DNA from: Denitrobaculum tricleocarpae
GTDB lineage: Bacteria; Pseudomonadota; Alphaproteobacteria; Kiloniellales; Kiloniellaceae
Reading direction: 5' to 3'
NCBI RefSeq assembly: GCF_007004665.1
Contig: NZ_ML660059.1
Location: 124,001-188,000, forward strand
Length of the DNA: 64,000 nt
This document shows, one piece after another, positions 1 to 10,410 of the stretch. The stretch's first letter is position 1, and each line of letters opens with the position of its first letter. A model generated the notes under the pieces. The model was not told the origin of the DNA, searched no databases, and saw only the letters and a list, made by a program, of their open reading frames with translations. Position numbers and translations under genes: made by a program.

Positions 1-407
1 CCCGCTTCCAGGTCGAGGTCTCGGACAGTCTTCCGCTGATCGTCCAGGGAATCGAGGGACGGCTCGGACAGGTCCTGCGGAACCTGATCAGCAATGCCGT
101 CACCTTCAGTCCGCCGGGCGGGCTGATCAGTCTGCGCGCCGAGCGGCAGGAGGAGGACATCGTTCTCTCGGTCTCGGATGAAGGGCCCGGCGTTCCTGAC
201 GGCAAGCTGGAGGCTATTTTCAATCGCTTCTACACCGAACGGCCGAAGTCTGAAAAGTTCGGCACACATTCGGGACTCGGACTGAGTATTTCGAAGCAGA
301 TCATCGAAGCACATGGCGGCGAGATTTTCGCGCAAAACCGCTACAACGGCTCCGGCGAGGTTGCCGGAACCCGCTTTACGATCGTCCTGCCCGCAGAGGA
401 TGCTTAG
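1..407 (+). CDS. Sensor histidine kinase, C-terminal part (ChvG-like), truncated by window edge
   Basis: The open frame runs in from the left edge (first full codon at base 3) and stops with TAG at 405-407. The visible 134 residues are a HATPase_c domain: an N-box (LRNLISNAVTFSPPGG), a G1 box (SDEGPGVP), an F-box region (IFNRFYTERP) and a G2 box (HSGLGLSISKQIIEAHGG). It would bind ATP and phosphorylate a response regulator encoded to the left. It lies four bases upstream of hprK, the arrangement known for chvG/exoS in alphaproteobacteria. The ChvG label is therefore inferred from neighbourhood; the sensor domain is not visible. Confidence 0.88.
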   Translation, partial: RFQVEVSDSLPLIVQGIEGRLGQVLRNLISNAVTFSPPGGLISLRAERQEEDIVLSVSDEGPGVPDGKLEAIFNRFYTERPKSEKFGTHSGLGLSISKQIIEAHGGEIFAQNRYNGSGEVAGTRFTIVLPAEDA

Positions 408-410
408 ACA

Positions 411-866
411 ATGGCCGAGTCGCTGGTTCATGCCACCTGCGTGGCAGTGCCGGAAGATCGCGGTCAGGGAACCGGCATCCTGCTGCTCGGCCCTTCCGGC
501 GCCGGTAAGTCGGACCTGGCGCTTCGGCTGATCGATCAGGGCGCGCAACTGGTCGCCGACGACCAGACCTGCCTCTCCCTCCAAGGTGAAAAGCTCTGGG
601 CCGAAGCGCCTGCGAGCCTTGCCGGACGCATCGAGGTCAGGGGCCTGGGTATCCTTAAGATGCCTTATGTCGAGAAAATAGAACTTTCAGCCTGTTTCAA
701 TCTCGTCGAAGCGACAAAGATCGAACGTTTGCCCGAGTTGGAAACGCGCAGTTTTCTGGGCATTTCCCTCCCGAGTCTCGATTTGTTCCCGTTCGAAGCC
801 TCCGCAAGCCTGAAGCTGCGGCTTGCCGTGCGGGAGATGAGCGGGTTTATTATGGATCAGGATTAA
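411..866 (+). CDS. hprK: HPr kinase/phosphorylase, short alphaproteobacterial form
   Basis: A 151-residue protein with a P-loop (GPSGAGKSDLALRL, about residues 28-41) and the HprK signature region (IEVRGLGILKMPY, about residues 74-86). In Firmicutes HprK phosphorylates HPr on Ser46 and reverses the reaction. The family is usually about 310 residues; alphaproteobacterial members lack the N-terminal domain and keep only this catalytic part, which fits the length here. The ATG follows the kinase stop by three bases and the HPr substrate is encoded 1.4 kb downstream, so the partners share one cluster. Confidence 0.93.
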   Translation: MAESLVHATCVAVPEDRGQGTGILLLGPSGAGKSDLALRLIDQGAQLVADDQTCLSLQGEKLWAEAPASLAGRIEVRGLGILKMPYVEKIELSACFNLVEATKIERLPELETRSFLGISLPSLDLFPFEASASLKLRLAVREMSGFIMDQD

Positions 867-924
867 GAGACTCGGCGCGCAGATGCCGATCTCGTCTTTT
901 TTCGAAAGTGTGTGACGAAATCGG

Positions 925-1860
925 ATGCCCCAAGAAACGCCCCGAATGTGCGTAATATTAGTCACCGGTCTTTCCGGCGCCGGGCGCTCCTCGGCGTTGC
1001 GCATCCTGGAGGACGTCGGTTTTGAAGCGATCGACAACCTGCCGCTGAATCTCCTGGAGACCATGATCGACGAGGGGGGCGCCGAGCGCAAAGTCGCGGT
1101 CGGCGTGGACATTCGCACGCGCAACTTCGCAGTGGCGCCCTTTCTCCAGCAGCTCGATACCCTTGAAAACCGGGACGATCTGGACCTGAAGCTGCTGTTT
1201 CTGGATTGCGATGCCGAAGTCCTCAGCCGGCGTTTTACCGAGACCCGCCGCCGGCATCCCCTGTCACAGGATCGGCCGCTCCACGACGGCATCATGGCCG
1301 AACGCAGGCTGGTGTTTCCCCTGCGCAAACGCGCCGACTACGTGATCGATACCTCCAGCTTGACCCTGGGGGCGCTGCGCCAACAGATGGTCGGCCAGCT
1401 CGGTTTGTCCGAAGGTTCCGGCATGGCGATTTTCGTGACGTCATTCTCTTATCGCCTGGGTTTGCCCAGGGAAGCGGATCTGGTGTTCGACGTCCGCTTT
1501 CTGACCAATCCGCACTACGTTCAGGATCTCCGGCCTCTGTCGGGCCGTGATGCCGCCGTGGTCGATTACATCGCCACTGATTCAGCCTTTGAGCCCTTCT
1601 TCGAGCAGCTGACAGCCATGCTGCGGCCTCTTCTGCCGCGCTATGAGAGCGAGGGCAAAAGCTATCTGACGATTGCGTTCGGCTGCACCGGCGGTCGGCA
1701 CCGCTCGGTCGCCCTGGCGGAACAACTGGCCGCCTGGCTGACCGACCACTGGGGAAAGGTCAGCCTGGTGCACCGGGACATCGACAGAGAGTCGCAAAGA
1801 GAACGGGCCGCGAACCCTGCTAAACCTGATCCACAGAAGACCCTGAAGGACGAACAATGA
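925..1860 (+). CDS. rapZ: RapZ/YvcJ family nucleotide-binding protein
   Basis: A 311-residue P-loop protein. The N-terminal Walker A reads GLSGAGRS, with arginine in place of the usual lysine. The family C-terminal signature GCTGGRHRSVALAEQL is at about residues 252-267. In E. coli RapZ is an RNase E adaptor that controls GlmS through small RNAs and senses glucosamine-6-phosphate; whether that applies here is unknown. Start ATG 925 is kept, with an alternative at 946 (MCVILVTG). The stop overlaps the next ATG by four bases (ATGA), indicating translational coupling to the PTS genes. Some downstream residues are charged and low in complexity. Confidence 0.92.
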   Translation: MPQETPRMCVILVTGLSGAGRSSALRILEDVGFEAIDNLPLNLLETMIDEGGAERKVAVGVDIRTRNFAVAPFLQQLDTLENRDDLDLKLLFLDCDAEVLSRRFTETRRRHPLSQDRPLHDGIMAERRLVFPLRKRADYVIDTSSLTLGALRQQMVGQLGLSEGSGMAIFVTSFSYRLGLPREADLVFDVRFLTNPHYVQDLRPLSGRDAAVVDYIATDSAFEPFFEQLTAMLRPLLPRYESEGKSYLTIAFGCTGGRHRSVALAEQLAAWLTDHWGKVSLVHRDIDRESQRERAANPAKPDPQKTLKDEQ

Positions 1861-2264
1861 TCGGAATGGTTTTGGTCACACATGGGCGGCTCGCTGAAGA
1901 GTTTGCCGATGCGCTTGTGCATGTGGTCGGGCCCCAGGCAAACATCGCCTGCATCTGTATCGGGGCCGAAGACGACATGGAAAAGCGGCGCCAGGACATT
2001 ATCGAGAGTGTCAAAAAGGTTGATCAGGGCAAGGGGGTTGTTCTGCTGACGGATATGTTCGGTGGCACACCGTCCAATCTGGCCATATCGGTGCTGGATT
2101 ATGGTGAAGTCGAAGTGATTGCGGGCATCAATCTGCCGATGCTGATCAAACTCGCAAGCCTGCGCGAAACCCACGACATGCGCTCGGCGGTCAAGGAAGC
2201 ACAGGACGCCGGACGGAAATACATTAACGTCGCGTCACAGCTTCTGACCAACGAGCAGTCGTGA
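1857..2264 (+). CDS. PTS system mannose-family EIIA component (regulatory)
   Basis: A 135-residue EIIA-Man fold protein. The phospho-accepting histidine is His9 in the N-terminal strand-loop MVLVTHGRLAEEF, close to His10 of E. coli ManX. The motif TDMFGGTPSNLA follows at about residues 62-73. It should take phosphate from HPr-His15. No EIIB, IIC or IID is nearby, so it is expected to act as a regulatory output rather than in sugar uptake, as known for the alphaproteobacterial PTS. It overlaps rapZ by ATGA and the HPr gene by GTGA. Confidence 0.93.
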   Translation: MIGMVLVTHGRLAEEFADALVHVVGPQANIACICIGAEDDMEKRRQDIIESVKKVDQGKGVVLLTDMFGGTPSNLAISVLDYGEVEVIAGINLPMLIKLASLRETHDMRSAVKEAQDAGRKYINVASQLLTNEQS

Positions 2265-2539
2265 GTGTCCTCATGGTCAGCCGAGTGGTTACAATACAGA
2301 ACCAGCGGGGCCTGCACGCAAGGGCATCGGCCAAGTTCGTCAAGGTTGCCGGGGCCTACGACGCCGAGGTGATGGTCCGCAAAAACGAGACAGAGGTCTC
2401 CGGCTGTTCGATCATGGGCCTGATGATGCTGGCGGCCTCACCGGGAAGCCAGATCGAGCTCCGCGCCACAGGCCCCGCCGCCGAGGATGTGGTGAATGCC
2501 CTGACGGCCCTTATTGTCAGTAAGTTCGATGAAGACTGA
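2261..2539 (+). CDS. ptsH: Phosphocarrier protein HPr
   Basis: A small HPr with the active-site motif GLHARAS and the regulatory-serine region SGCSIMGLMML. From the GTG at 2261 (overlapping the EIIA stop as GTGA) it is 92 residues. From the in-frame ATG at 2273 it is 88 residues, and the histidine and serine then fall exactly at canonical His15 and Ser46, so 2273 is a serious alternative start. HPr carries phosphate from enzyme I to EIIA and is the HprK substrate. Both enzymes are encoded beside it, so both phosphorylation sites probably matter. Confidence 0.94.
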   Translation: MSVLMVSRVVTIQNQRGLHARASAKFVKVAGAYDAEVMVRKNETEVSGCSIMGLMMLAASPGSQIELRATGPAAEDVVNALTALIVSKFDED

Positions 2540-4331
2540 AACCAAAGCTCCTGATCAGGAAGTCCCGGATAACTCCGAGGACCTGGAGGAGCGCGTCTTC
2601 GAGGGGTTGGGGGTTTCGCCCGGAATCATCGTCGGCCCGGCGCATCTGCGCGATGGCGGCGATGTACAGGTTCTGGAATACCGGTTGCCCCAAGGCAAAC
2701 TGAACGAGGAGGTCGAGCGCTTTCAGGACGCCGTCGAGCGGGCGCGCCGGCAGGTCGGCAATTTGAAATCCAAAGCCGAGAGCTACCATGGAGCGGCAGC
2801 CGAAGAGCTTGGCTATCTGCTGGACGCGCATCTTCAGATGCTCAAAAGCAACAGCCTGCTCGGTGCGGTGGAGCAACGGATACGGCGGGAGATGCTCAAC
2901 GCCGAAGCTTCGGTGATGGCGGAAATCACCGAGATCTCGAAGAATTTCGCGGAGATGGACGACCCCTACTTGCGCGCTCGGGCGCAGGAGGTACGCGAGG
3001 TCGGACTGCGCATCGTCCGAAACCTCACCAAGACCGAGTATGGCGGCTTCGCTCATCTCGAACCCGGCAGCATCGTCATTGCCGAAGAGATCACACCCGC
3101 CGACACAGCGCTGATGGATCCGAAGCGGATCGGCGGTTTCGCGACGGATCTGGGCGGCGCCGAGGGCCATACGGCCATTATGGCCCGCTCACTCGGTATT
3201 CCGGCGGTGCTCGGCATCACCGGTCTTTTCGCCGGCATCAAGACCGGCGACAGCGTTCTGGTCGATGGCAGCAACGGACGGGTCATCGTCAACCCGACGG
3301 CAAAACGGCTGTCCGATTACAAGCTCCGGCGCCAGGCCCTGGCGCGCGAGACCCGTTCCCTTGCCCTCTTGCGGGACGTCGATGCGCGGACAAGAGACGG
3401 CGAGAACATCAGTCTGCAGGCCAACCTGGAACTGCCGCGCGACCTGGTCCAGGCCGTCGCCGCCGGTGCGCAAGGCGTGGGTCTGCTGCGGACGGAATTC
3501 ATGTTCATGAACCGGGAGGATCTGCCCGCAGAAGACGAGCAGTATGATGCGCTGCGGACCATCGTCGAAGGTATGGACGGATACACGGTCACCATCCGCA
3601 CCCTCGATGTGGGCGGCGAAAAACTGGCATCCTCGCTGGGAGATCATGTGGGAACCGGGGTCAACCCGGCTCTGGGCCTGCGGGCGATCCGCCTCTCGCT
3701 CAAAGAGATTTCCCTGCTCGAAACCCAGCTCGCCGCCATTCTCAGAGCCGGCGCTCACGGTCAGGTTCGTATTCTGCTGCCCATGATCTCGAGCACGAAT
3801 GAGGTCAAAGAGGTCAAGAAGATCCTGTTTTCGGTCGCCGAGAGGCTTCAGGCTCAGGGGATCAGAATTGCCGATCCGCTGCCGCCGGTTGGAGCAATGA
3901 TCGAAATTCCCGGTGCCGCACTCGCGGCCGATGCCTTGGCCCAGGTGGTCGACTTCTTCGCGATCGGCACCAACGACCTGACCATGTACACCCTGGCGAT
4001 CGACCGCAGCGAAGAGCAGGTTGCGCACCTTTACAACCCGCTGCACCCCGCTGTCTTACGACTGATACAGTTCTCGGTCGGTGCCGCGCTCCGCGCCCGT
4101 ATACCCGTCTCGGTTTGCGGCGAGATGGCGGGCGACCCCAGGTTCACCGCCTTGCTCCTCGGACTCGGCGTGCGCGACCTCTCCATGTCCGCAACCGGCC
4201 TGCCGCGTGTGAAAAAACGCGTTCTCAAGATTGACATGCGCGCCGCCAGCCACCGCGCCATGGCGATCATGGATCAGCATGACTCCGGCCGCATTTCGGC
4301 ACTGCTCGACGACTTCAACGAGAGCCATTGA
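2529..4331 (+). CDS. ptsI: PTS enzyme I (phosphoenolpyruvate-protein phosphotransferase)
   Basis: About 600 residues: an N-terminal HPr-binding helical domain, then the phosphohistidine domain (GGAEGHTAIMAR, His at about residue 214), then a PEP-binding TIM barrel (GLLRTEFMFM, GAMIEIPGAAL, FAIGTNDLTMYTLAIDR, VSVCGEMAGDP). It uses PEP to charge HPr. There is no N-terminal GAF domain, so it is PtsI-like rather than PtsP. I prefer ATG 2529, which overlaps the HPr gene by 11 bases; TTG at 2514 would add five residues. It ends a cluster with no permease, consistent with a purely regulatory PTS. Confidence 0.94.
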   Translation: MKTETKAPDQEVPDNSEDLEERVFEGLGVSPGIIVGPAHLRDGGDVQVLEYRLPQGKLNEEVERFQDAVERARRQVGNLKSKAESYHGAAAEELGYLLDAHLQMLKSNSLLGAVEQRIRREMLNAEASVMAEITEISKNFAEMDDPYLRARAQEVREVGLRIVRNLTKTEYGGFAHLEPGSIVIAEEITPADTALMDPKRIGGFATDLGGAEGHTAIMARSLGIPAVLGITGLFAGIKTGDSVLVDGSNGRVIVNPTAKRLSDYKLRRQALARETRSLALLRDVDARTRDGENISLQANLELPRDLVQAVAAGAQGVGLLRTEFMFMNREDLPAEDEQYDALRTIVEGMDGYTVTIRTLDVGGEKLASSLGDHVGTGVNPALGLRAIRLSLKEISLLETQLAAILRAGAHGQVRILLPMISSTNEVKEVKKILFSVAERLQAQGIRIADPLPPVGAMIEIPGAALAADALAQVVDFFAIGTNDLTMYTLAIDRSEEQVAHLYNPLHPAVLRLIQFSVGAALRARIPVSVCGEMAGDPRFTALLLGLGVRDLSMSATGLPRVKKRVLKIDMRAASHRAMAIMDQHDSGRISALLDDFNESH

Positions 4332-5949
<1,618 letters not shown>

Positions 5950-6011
5950 AACAGATCAGAGTCAGGTTGGAGTGCGCCACTCGGCGCAGGTGAATTCAAC
6001 CAAAGACATAC

Positions 6012-6046
6012 ACGGGGAGGCCTTCTCGGGTCTCCCCGTTTCTTTT
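6012..6046 (+). terminator. Rho-independent terminator after ahcY
   Basis: Stem ACGGGGAG (6012-6019) pairs with CTCCCCGT (6032-6039), extended inward by a G-T pair and CC/GG around a TTCTCG loop, followed by TTCTTTT. It isolates ahcY from divL. Confidence 0.9.
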
Positions 6047-6178
6047 GCAGTGGCGACAAACCCCTGACGGCTTGTCGCGGCGCGTGTAAACCCTTAGACT
6101 CATAGCATGAATCCGACTGATGGTCGTTTACCGGCAAGGTAAGTGGTCTGATGCTGCCGGATCATGATCATAAGCTGG

Positions 6179-6274
6179 GAGTGCAGTCGCACTCTGGAGG
6201 CTGATTGTTTCCAAGTTTTCAACGGGAACGTGGACCAGCCTCCAAAACATGTATTTGGAGAGCCGTCGCTCTCC
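6179..6274 (+). promoter_or_regulatory. Structured leader upstream of divL
   Basis: Three inverted repeats lie in under 100 bases: GAGTGC/GCACTC (6179-6184, 6189-6194, 4-base loop), GGAGGCTG/CAGCCTCC (6196-6203, 6236-6243), and GGAGAGC/GCTCTCC (6257-6263, 6268-6274, loop CGTC). An open frame crosses this stretch in phase with divL from ATG 6164. The density of perfect stems, and the fit of the protein length from a later start, argue that it is an untranslated structured leader. Function unknown. Confidence 0.45.
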
Positions 6275-6340
6275 AGCGTGTCCTCTGATCGGGTCCGTGA
6301 GAGCGGCGGGCTCGATCCGGTTGGTTGGGGGGAAGACAAC

Positions 6341-8740
6341 TTGGCGGGACTGCCGGTATATCTACCGGGACTCTTATTCGCGGCGATCGGGATCGCGGGC
6401 GCAGCGCTGGTGGCATTCGTCTATCGCAAGCGCTGGCTCGAGGCTGAAGCGGCCGCAGAAAAGGGAACGAAACAGGCCAGGGTGCTCGGCAGCGTGCTCT
6501 CCTCCGCGCCTTTTGCCTGCCTGGCCTATCATCATGAGACCGCCCGCCTGAACCGAAGCGGCAATCTGACCGCCGTATTGGGCGCCGGGACCGAACAGGC
6601 AACGAGCCTGGAAGATGTCAGCGGAATCTTCACCGACCAGGATGCCCAACAACTCATTGCGGCGGAGCAGGCGCTGAGAACCGCCGGCGAGAGTTTCATT
6701 CTCAGCCTGCGGCACCGCGACGGCAATCGGATCTACGAAGCGCTGGGCATTCGCACAAAGGCCGATGACGGACAGGCGGTCGCCGACACGATCTGGTTCC
6801 GCGACGTCTCGGCGCAGCAAAGTGTTCTGAACAGCGCCATGCGCGAAACCGAGGATCTCAGCACCATCCTGGACGCGCTGCAGATTCCGATCTGGCGGCG
6901 CGACAGCGACCTGAACCTGACCTACTGCAATGCGGCTTATGCCGCCGCTCTCGACACGAAGGCCGAAAACGCCATCGCGGAGAGCCTGGAGCTTCTGGGA
7001 CAGTCGCAGGGGCGTATCGGCCAGGCGATCGCGCAACGCGCCAAGGAAAGCGGCAAACAGGAAACCGAGAGCCATCATATCGTCGTCGGCGGTGCGCGCC
7101 GCCTCTATCAGGTCAATGAACGCCCCTTAAGAGACGGACGCCTGATCGGATATGCCTTTGACGACACCACGCGCGAAGACCTGCAGGTCGAGCTGACCCG
7201 GCATATCGAGGCGCAGGCGACGGTTTTGGAGAATCTGGGCACGGCCATCGCGATTCTTGGTCCGGATATGCGGCTGAAGTTTTTCAACTCGGCCTACGCA
7301 TCGCTGTGGCGGATCGACGAAGCCTTCCTGAACAGCGGCCCCGATATGAGCGACATCCTGGATGCCGCGCGGGACGAGCGCCGGATGCCGGAGTACGCCA
7401 ACTATCCGGAATTCAAGCAGCAGCGTCTGCGCGAATTCCGGACTATGATCGAACCCATGGAGGAACTGCAGCATCTGCCGGACGGCAATACTCTGCGGAT
7501 GGTGGCGACGCCGCACCCCTTCGGCGGCGTACTCATGACTTTCGAGGACGTGACGGACCGGCTGACCCTGGAACGTTCCTACAACACCCTGATCGAAGTA
7601 CAGCGCGAGACTCTCAACAACCTCTACGAAGGTGTGGCGGTGTACGGCGCCGATGGCCGGCTGAAGCTGTCCAATCCGGCCTTTGCCAGGATCTGGAACC
7701 TCCCGCCTGAACTCTTGTCCGGCGAACCCCACGCCCGGCAGGTGATCGACCGCATGCACGATTTCTTCGACATCTCAGCCGAAGAGTGGCCGAAAGTGCT
7801 CGAGACCATGGTCGCGCAGGCCACCGAGGCTGAATCCATGAGCGGACGGTTCGAGCGGGCCGACGGATCGATCGTGGATTGGGCGCAGGTGCCGCTTCCG
7901 GACGGGGCCTCGCTCTATACCTTCCTGGATGTCACGGATTCGATCCACGTGGAGCGTGCCCTGCTCGAACGGAACGAGGCCCTGGAGACCGCGGATCGCC
8001 TGAAGTCCGAGTTTATCGCCAATATTTCCTACGAACTGCGCACGCCGCTCAACGCCATCGTCGGCTTTGCCGAAATTCTCGAGAACCAATTCTTCGGCAG
8101 CCTGAACGAGCGGCAGCTGGAATACAGCCACGCAATCGTGGAATCCTCGCAGCGCCTCATGACGCTGATCAACGATATTCTGGATCTGGCCTCGATCGAA
8201 GCGGGTTACCTGCATCTGGATCGCAACGAAACCTCGGTCTGCGGCCTGCTGGAGACCATCGAGACCCTGGGCCACGAACGCGCCCTGAACCGGGATATCC
8301 GCCTGAAGCTCGAGTGCGCGGCGGACACGGGAACCGCCTTCGTCGACGAGCGCCGCCTCAAACAGGCGCTCTTCAACCTGCTGTCCAATGCCATCAAATT
8401 CACCCCGCAGGGCGGTTCCGTGACCCTCGGTGCCGAGCGGAAAGACAACATGATCCGTTTAAAAGTGACGGATACGGGTCCGGGGATTCCAGCCGACGAT
8501 CAGGCGCGCGTCTTCGGAAAATTCGAAACCGGCAGTGGACAAGCACGGCAATCGGGCGCGGGACTGGGTCTGTCGCTGGTGAAAAGCCTGATCGAAATGC
8601 ACGGTGGCTGGGTCGAGCTGGAATCCTTGGAAGGCACGGGAACCTCCGTCACCTGCCACATTCCGATCGATCCCAGCACAGCCACGGAGCCCGCGGAGTC
8701 CCCCTTACCGAAGCCCAGCAACCTGCCCGAACCCAGCTAA
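6341..8740 (+). CDS. divL: DivL-like PAS-domain kinase with tyrosine in the H-box
   Basis: A membrane-anchored histidine-kinase-like protein: one N-terminal TM segment (about residues 4-25), several PAS-like domains (about 60-530), a DHp domain, and a HATPase domain with N-box (NLLSNAIKFTPQGG) and G-boxes (DTGPGIPADD, GAGLGLSLVKSLIEMHGG). The phospho-acceptor site reads IANISYELRTPLN: tyrosine replaces histidine, the hallmark of DivL, which in Caulobacter works with DivK and CckA in cell-cycle control. I chose TTG 6341, preceded by GGGGGGAAG; it gives 799 residues with Tyr564, near the Caulobacter values. An open frame extends to ATG 6164 (858 residues), so the start is uncertain. Confidence 0.85.
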   Translation: MAGLPVYLPGLLFAAIGIAGAALVAFVYRKRWLEAEAAAEKGTKQARVLGSVLSSAPFACLAYHHETARLNRSGNLTAVLGAGTEQATSLEDVSGIFTDQDAQQLIAAEQALRTAGESFILSLRHRDGNRIYEALGIRTKADDGQAVADTIWFRDVSAQQSVLNSAMRETEDLSTILDALQIPIWRRDSDLNLTYCNAAYAAALDTKAENAIAESLELLGQSQGRIGQAIAQRAKESGKQETESHHIVVGGARRLYQVNERPLRDGRLIGYAFDDTTREDLQVELTRHIEAQATVLENLGTAIAILGPDMRLKFFNSAYASLWRIDEAFLNSGPDMSDILDAARDERRMPEYANYPEFKQQRLREFRTMIEPMEELQHLPDGNTLRMVATPHPFGGVLMTFEDVTDRLTLERSYNTLIEVQRETLNNLYEGVAVYGADGRLKLSNPAFARIWNLPPELLSGEPHARQVIDRMHDFFDISAEEWPKVLETMVAQATEAESMSGRFERADGSIVDWAQVPLPDGASLYTFLDVTDSIHVERALLERNEALETADRLKSEFIANISYELRTPLNAIVGFAEILENQFFGSLNERQLEYSHAIVESSQRLMTLINDILDLASIEAGYLHLDRNETSVCGLLETIETLGHERALNRDIRLKLECAADTGTAFVDERRLKQALFNLLSNAIKFTPQGGSVTLGAERKDNMIRLKVTDTGPGIPADDQARVFGKFETGSGQARQSGAGLGLSLVKSLIEMHGGWVELESLEGTGTSVTCHIPIDPSTATEPAESPLPKPSNLPEPS

Positions 8741-8824
8741 GTCTTGCGAGGCTCAAGAGTGGCTTCGAGAGCGGCCACTCCTTTGTTGCCGCCTAAGGGT
8801 CCGCCGGTTAAAACCTCTCCTATC

Positions 8825-9373
8825 ATGAGACCTCTCGACACCACCACAAGCGCCATAACACTGCCGCTCGCCGGCGAGGCGGCGACCGCGTCTCTGGCCC
8901 GGGCCTTGAGCAGGCTTGTAGCGCCCGGCGACGTGATCGCGCTGTTTGGAGACCTCGGCGCCGGCAAGACCTCTTTTGCCAGGGCTTTCATCAATGCCCT
9001 TCCCCGTGAAAACGCAGATGCCGTGGAAAGCGAAGGTACCGTAGAACGCGAGGAGGAAGAAGTTCCCAGCCCGACCTTTACCCTGGTTCAACTTTATGAG
9101 CGCGTGCCTGCGACCATCTGGCACTTTGATCTTTACCGCCTGGAGCAGGCGGAAGAAGTCTACGAACTTGGCATTGAGGAAGCCTTCGCCGATGGCATCT
9201 CACTGATTGAATGGCCCGAGCGCCTGGGTGGCCTGCTGCCCGCCGACCGGCTCGAAGTTCATCTTGGGTTTGGATCAGGCCCGGATGCGCGAACCGCAGC
9301 CCTGACCGCTTTCGGATCCTGGACCAAGCGCAGGGAGAGCCTCGCGGCGCTTCAGGGAGATCTGGCCGGATGA
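8825..9373 (+). CDS. tsaE: tRNA t6A biosynthesis ATPase TsaE
   Basis: A P-loop ATPase of the TsaE family, 182 residues from ATG 8825. It has the Walker A GDLGAGKTSFAR, the conserved PSPTFTLVQLYE, HFDLYRL and IEWPERLG. TsaE works with TsaB and TsaD to put threonylcarbamoyl on A37 of ANN-decoding tRNAs. Between Walker A and PSPTF there is an acidic insertion of about 15 residues compared with E. coli TsaE. A longer frame to TTG 8744 adds a non-conserved N-terminus and is not favoured. The stop overlaps the next ATG (ATGA). Confidence 0.93.
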   Translation: MRPLDTTTSAITLPLAGEAATASLARALSRLVAPGDVIALFGDLGAGKTSFARAFINALPRENADAVESEGTVEREEEEVPSPTFTLVQLYERVPATIWHFDLYRLEQAEEVYELGIEEAFADGISLIEWPERLGGLLPADRLEVHLGFGSGPDARTAALTAFGSWTKRRESLAALQGDLAG

Positions 9374-10410
9374 ACCAACGCGACAGCCAGATCGAGGATT
9401 TCCTTGCGCGGGCAGGCTGGCAGAGCGCGCGGCGGCAGCCCTTGCAGGGCGACGCTTCCAGCCGTCGTTACATACGTCTGAACCGCGACGGCGATGCGGC
9501 TATGCTGATGGATGCGCCGCCGCCGAGGGAAAAGGTCGCGCCCTTTTACGACATCGGCAGACTGCTTGACGAACTCGGCTTCAGCACACCGGCATTTCTG
9601 GCCGTCGACCTGGAACGCGGTTTTCTTCTGCTGGAAGACTTCGGCGACCGGACCTTCACGAACGAACTGGCCGACGGTCAGGACGAGGGCCGGCTTTACC
9701 GCCTGGCCGTGGATAACCTGATCGCGCTTCATCAACGCTGGAAACCGCAGACCACCGGCGGTCCCGCTCTTGTGGTTCCGCCCTACTCCGACCAGATCCT
9801 GCTGGAGGAAGTCGGACGCTTTGCCGAATGGTATCTTCCAGAAGTCCTTGGCGCCAAGAAGGCAGCCGCGCTGGAGGCGGAGTTTATGGCACTTTGGCGG
9901 GCGGCTCTGCCTAGGGCCCGCGCGGTGCCCGACAGCCTCGTGCTGCGTGACTATCATGTCGACAATCTGATGGTGCTTCCCGGGCGCGAGGGCCTCTCCG
10001 CCTGCGGTCTGCTCGACTTTCAGGACGCGGTGATCGGACCGCTGACCTACGACCTCATGTCACTGGTTTGCGATGTCAGGCGCGATGTGTCGCCCACCGT
10101 CGCCCAGGACGCGGTGGCGCGCTACCTCGCAGCCTTTCCCGAACTTCCGGACGCCGCCTTCAAGGAGTCTCTCGCCGTCATGTCAGCGCAGCGGAATGTG
10201 AAGATCCTGGGAAACTTCACCCGCCTGCTGATCCGTGACGGAAAACCAACCTATCTGAAATACATTCCCCGGACATGGCGCCTCATCGAAGAGGCCCTCG
10301 GACATCCGGCGTTGCAGGATCTGCGCGCCTGGTTCGATGAAACCATCCCGGCGGAACGGAGAATCGTGCCTGCAAGCCATGACGCGGCGGGCAATGGAGG
10401 ACATGAATGA
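9370..10410 (+). CDS. amgK: Anomeric MurNAc/GlcNAc kinase, aminoglycoside-phosphotransferase fold
   Basis: A 346-residue APH-family protein with the catalytic loop VLRDYHVDNLMVL and the metal-binding segment GLLDFQDAVIGPLTYDLMSL. Next to a murU homologue this matches AmgK, which in Pseudomonas phosphorylates MurNAc at the anomeric carbon in a peptidoglycan recycling shunt that bypasses de novo synthesis. The ATG overlaps the tsaE stop and the end overlaps the murU ATG by four bases, so the three are co-translated. The function is inferred from family and neighbour. Confidence 0.88.
   Translation: MNQRDSQIEDFLARAGWQSARRQPLQGDASSRRYIRLNRDGDAAMLMDAPPPREKVAPFYDIGRLLDELGFSTPAFLAVDLERGFLLLEDFGDRTFTNELADGQDEGRLYRLAVDNLIALHQRWKPQTTGGPALVVPPYSDQILLEEVGRFAEWYLPEVLGAKKAAALEAEFMALWRAALPRARAVPDSLVLRDYHVDNLMVLPGREGLSACGLLDFQDAVIGPLTYDLMSLVCDVRRDVSPTVAQDAVARYLAAFPELPDAAFKESLAVMSAQRNVKILGNFTRLLIRDGKPTYLKYIPRTWRLIEEALGHPALQDLRAWFDETIPAERRIVPASHDAAGNGGHE

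Noticed and set aside
6164-6340. N-terminal extension of DivL
   Set aside because: The stretch is crowded with perfect inverted repeats and has no domain; TTG 6341 has a better ribosome-binding site and gives a length and Tyr position close to Caulobacter DivL. Kept as an open alternative.
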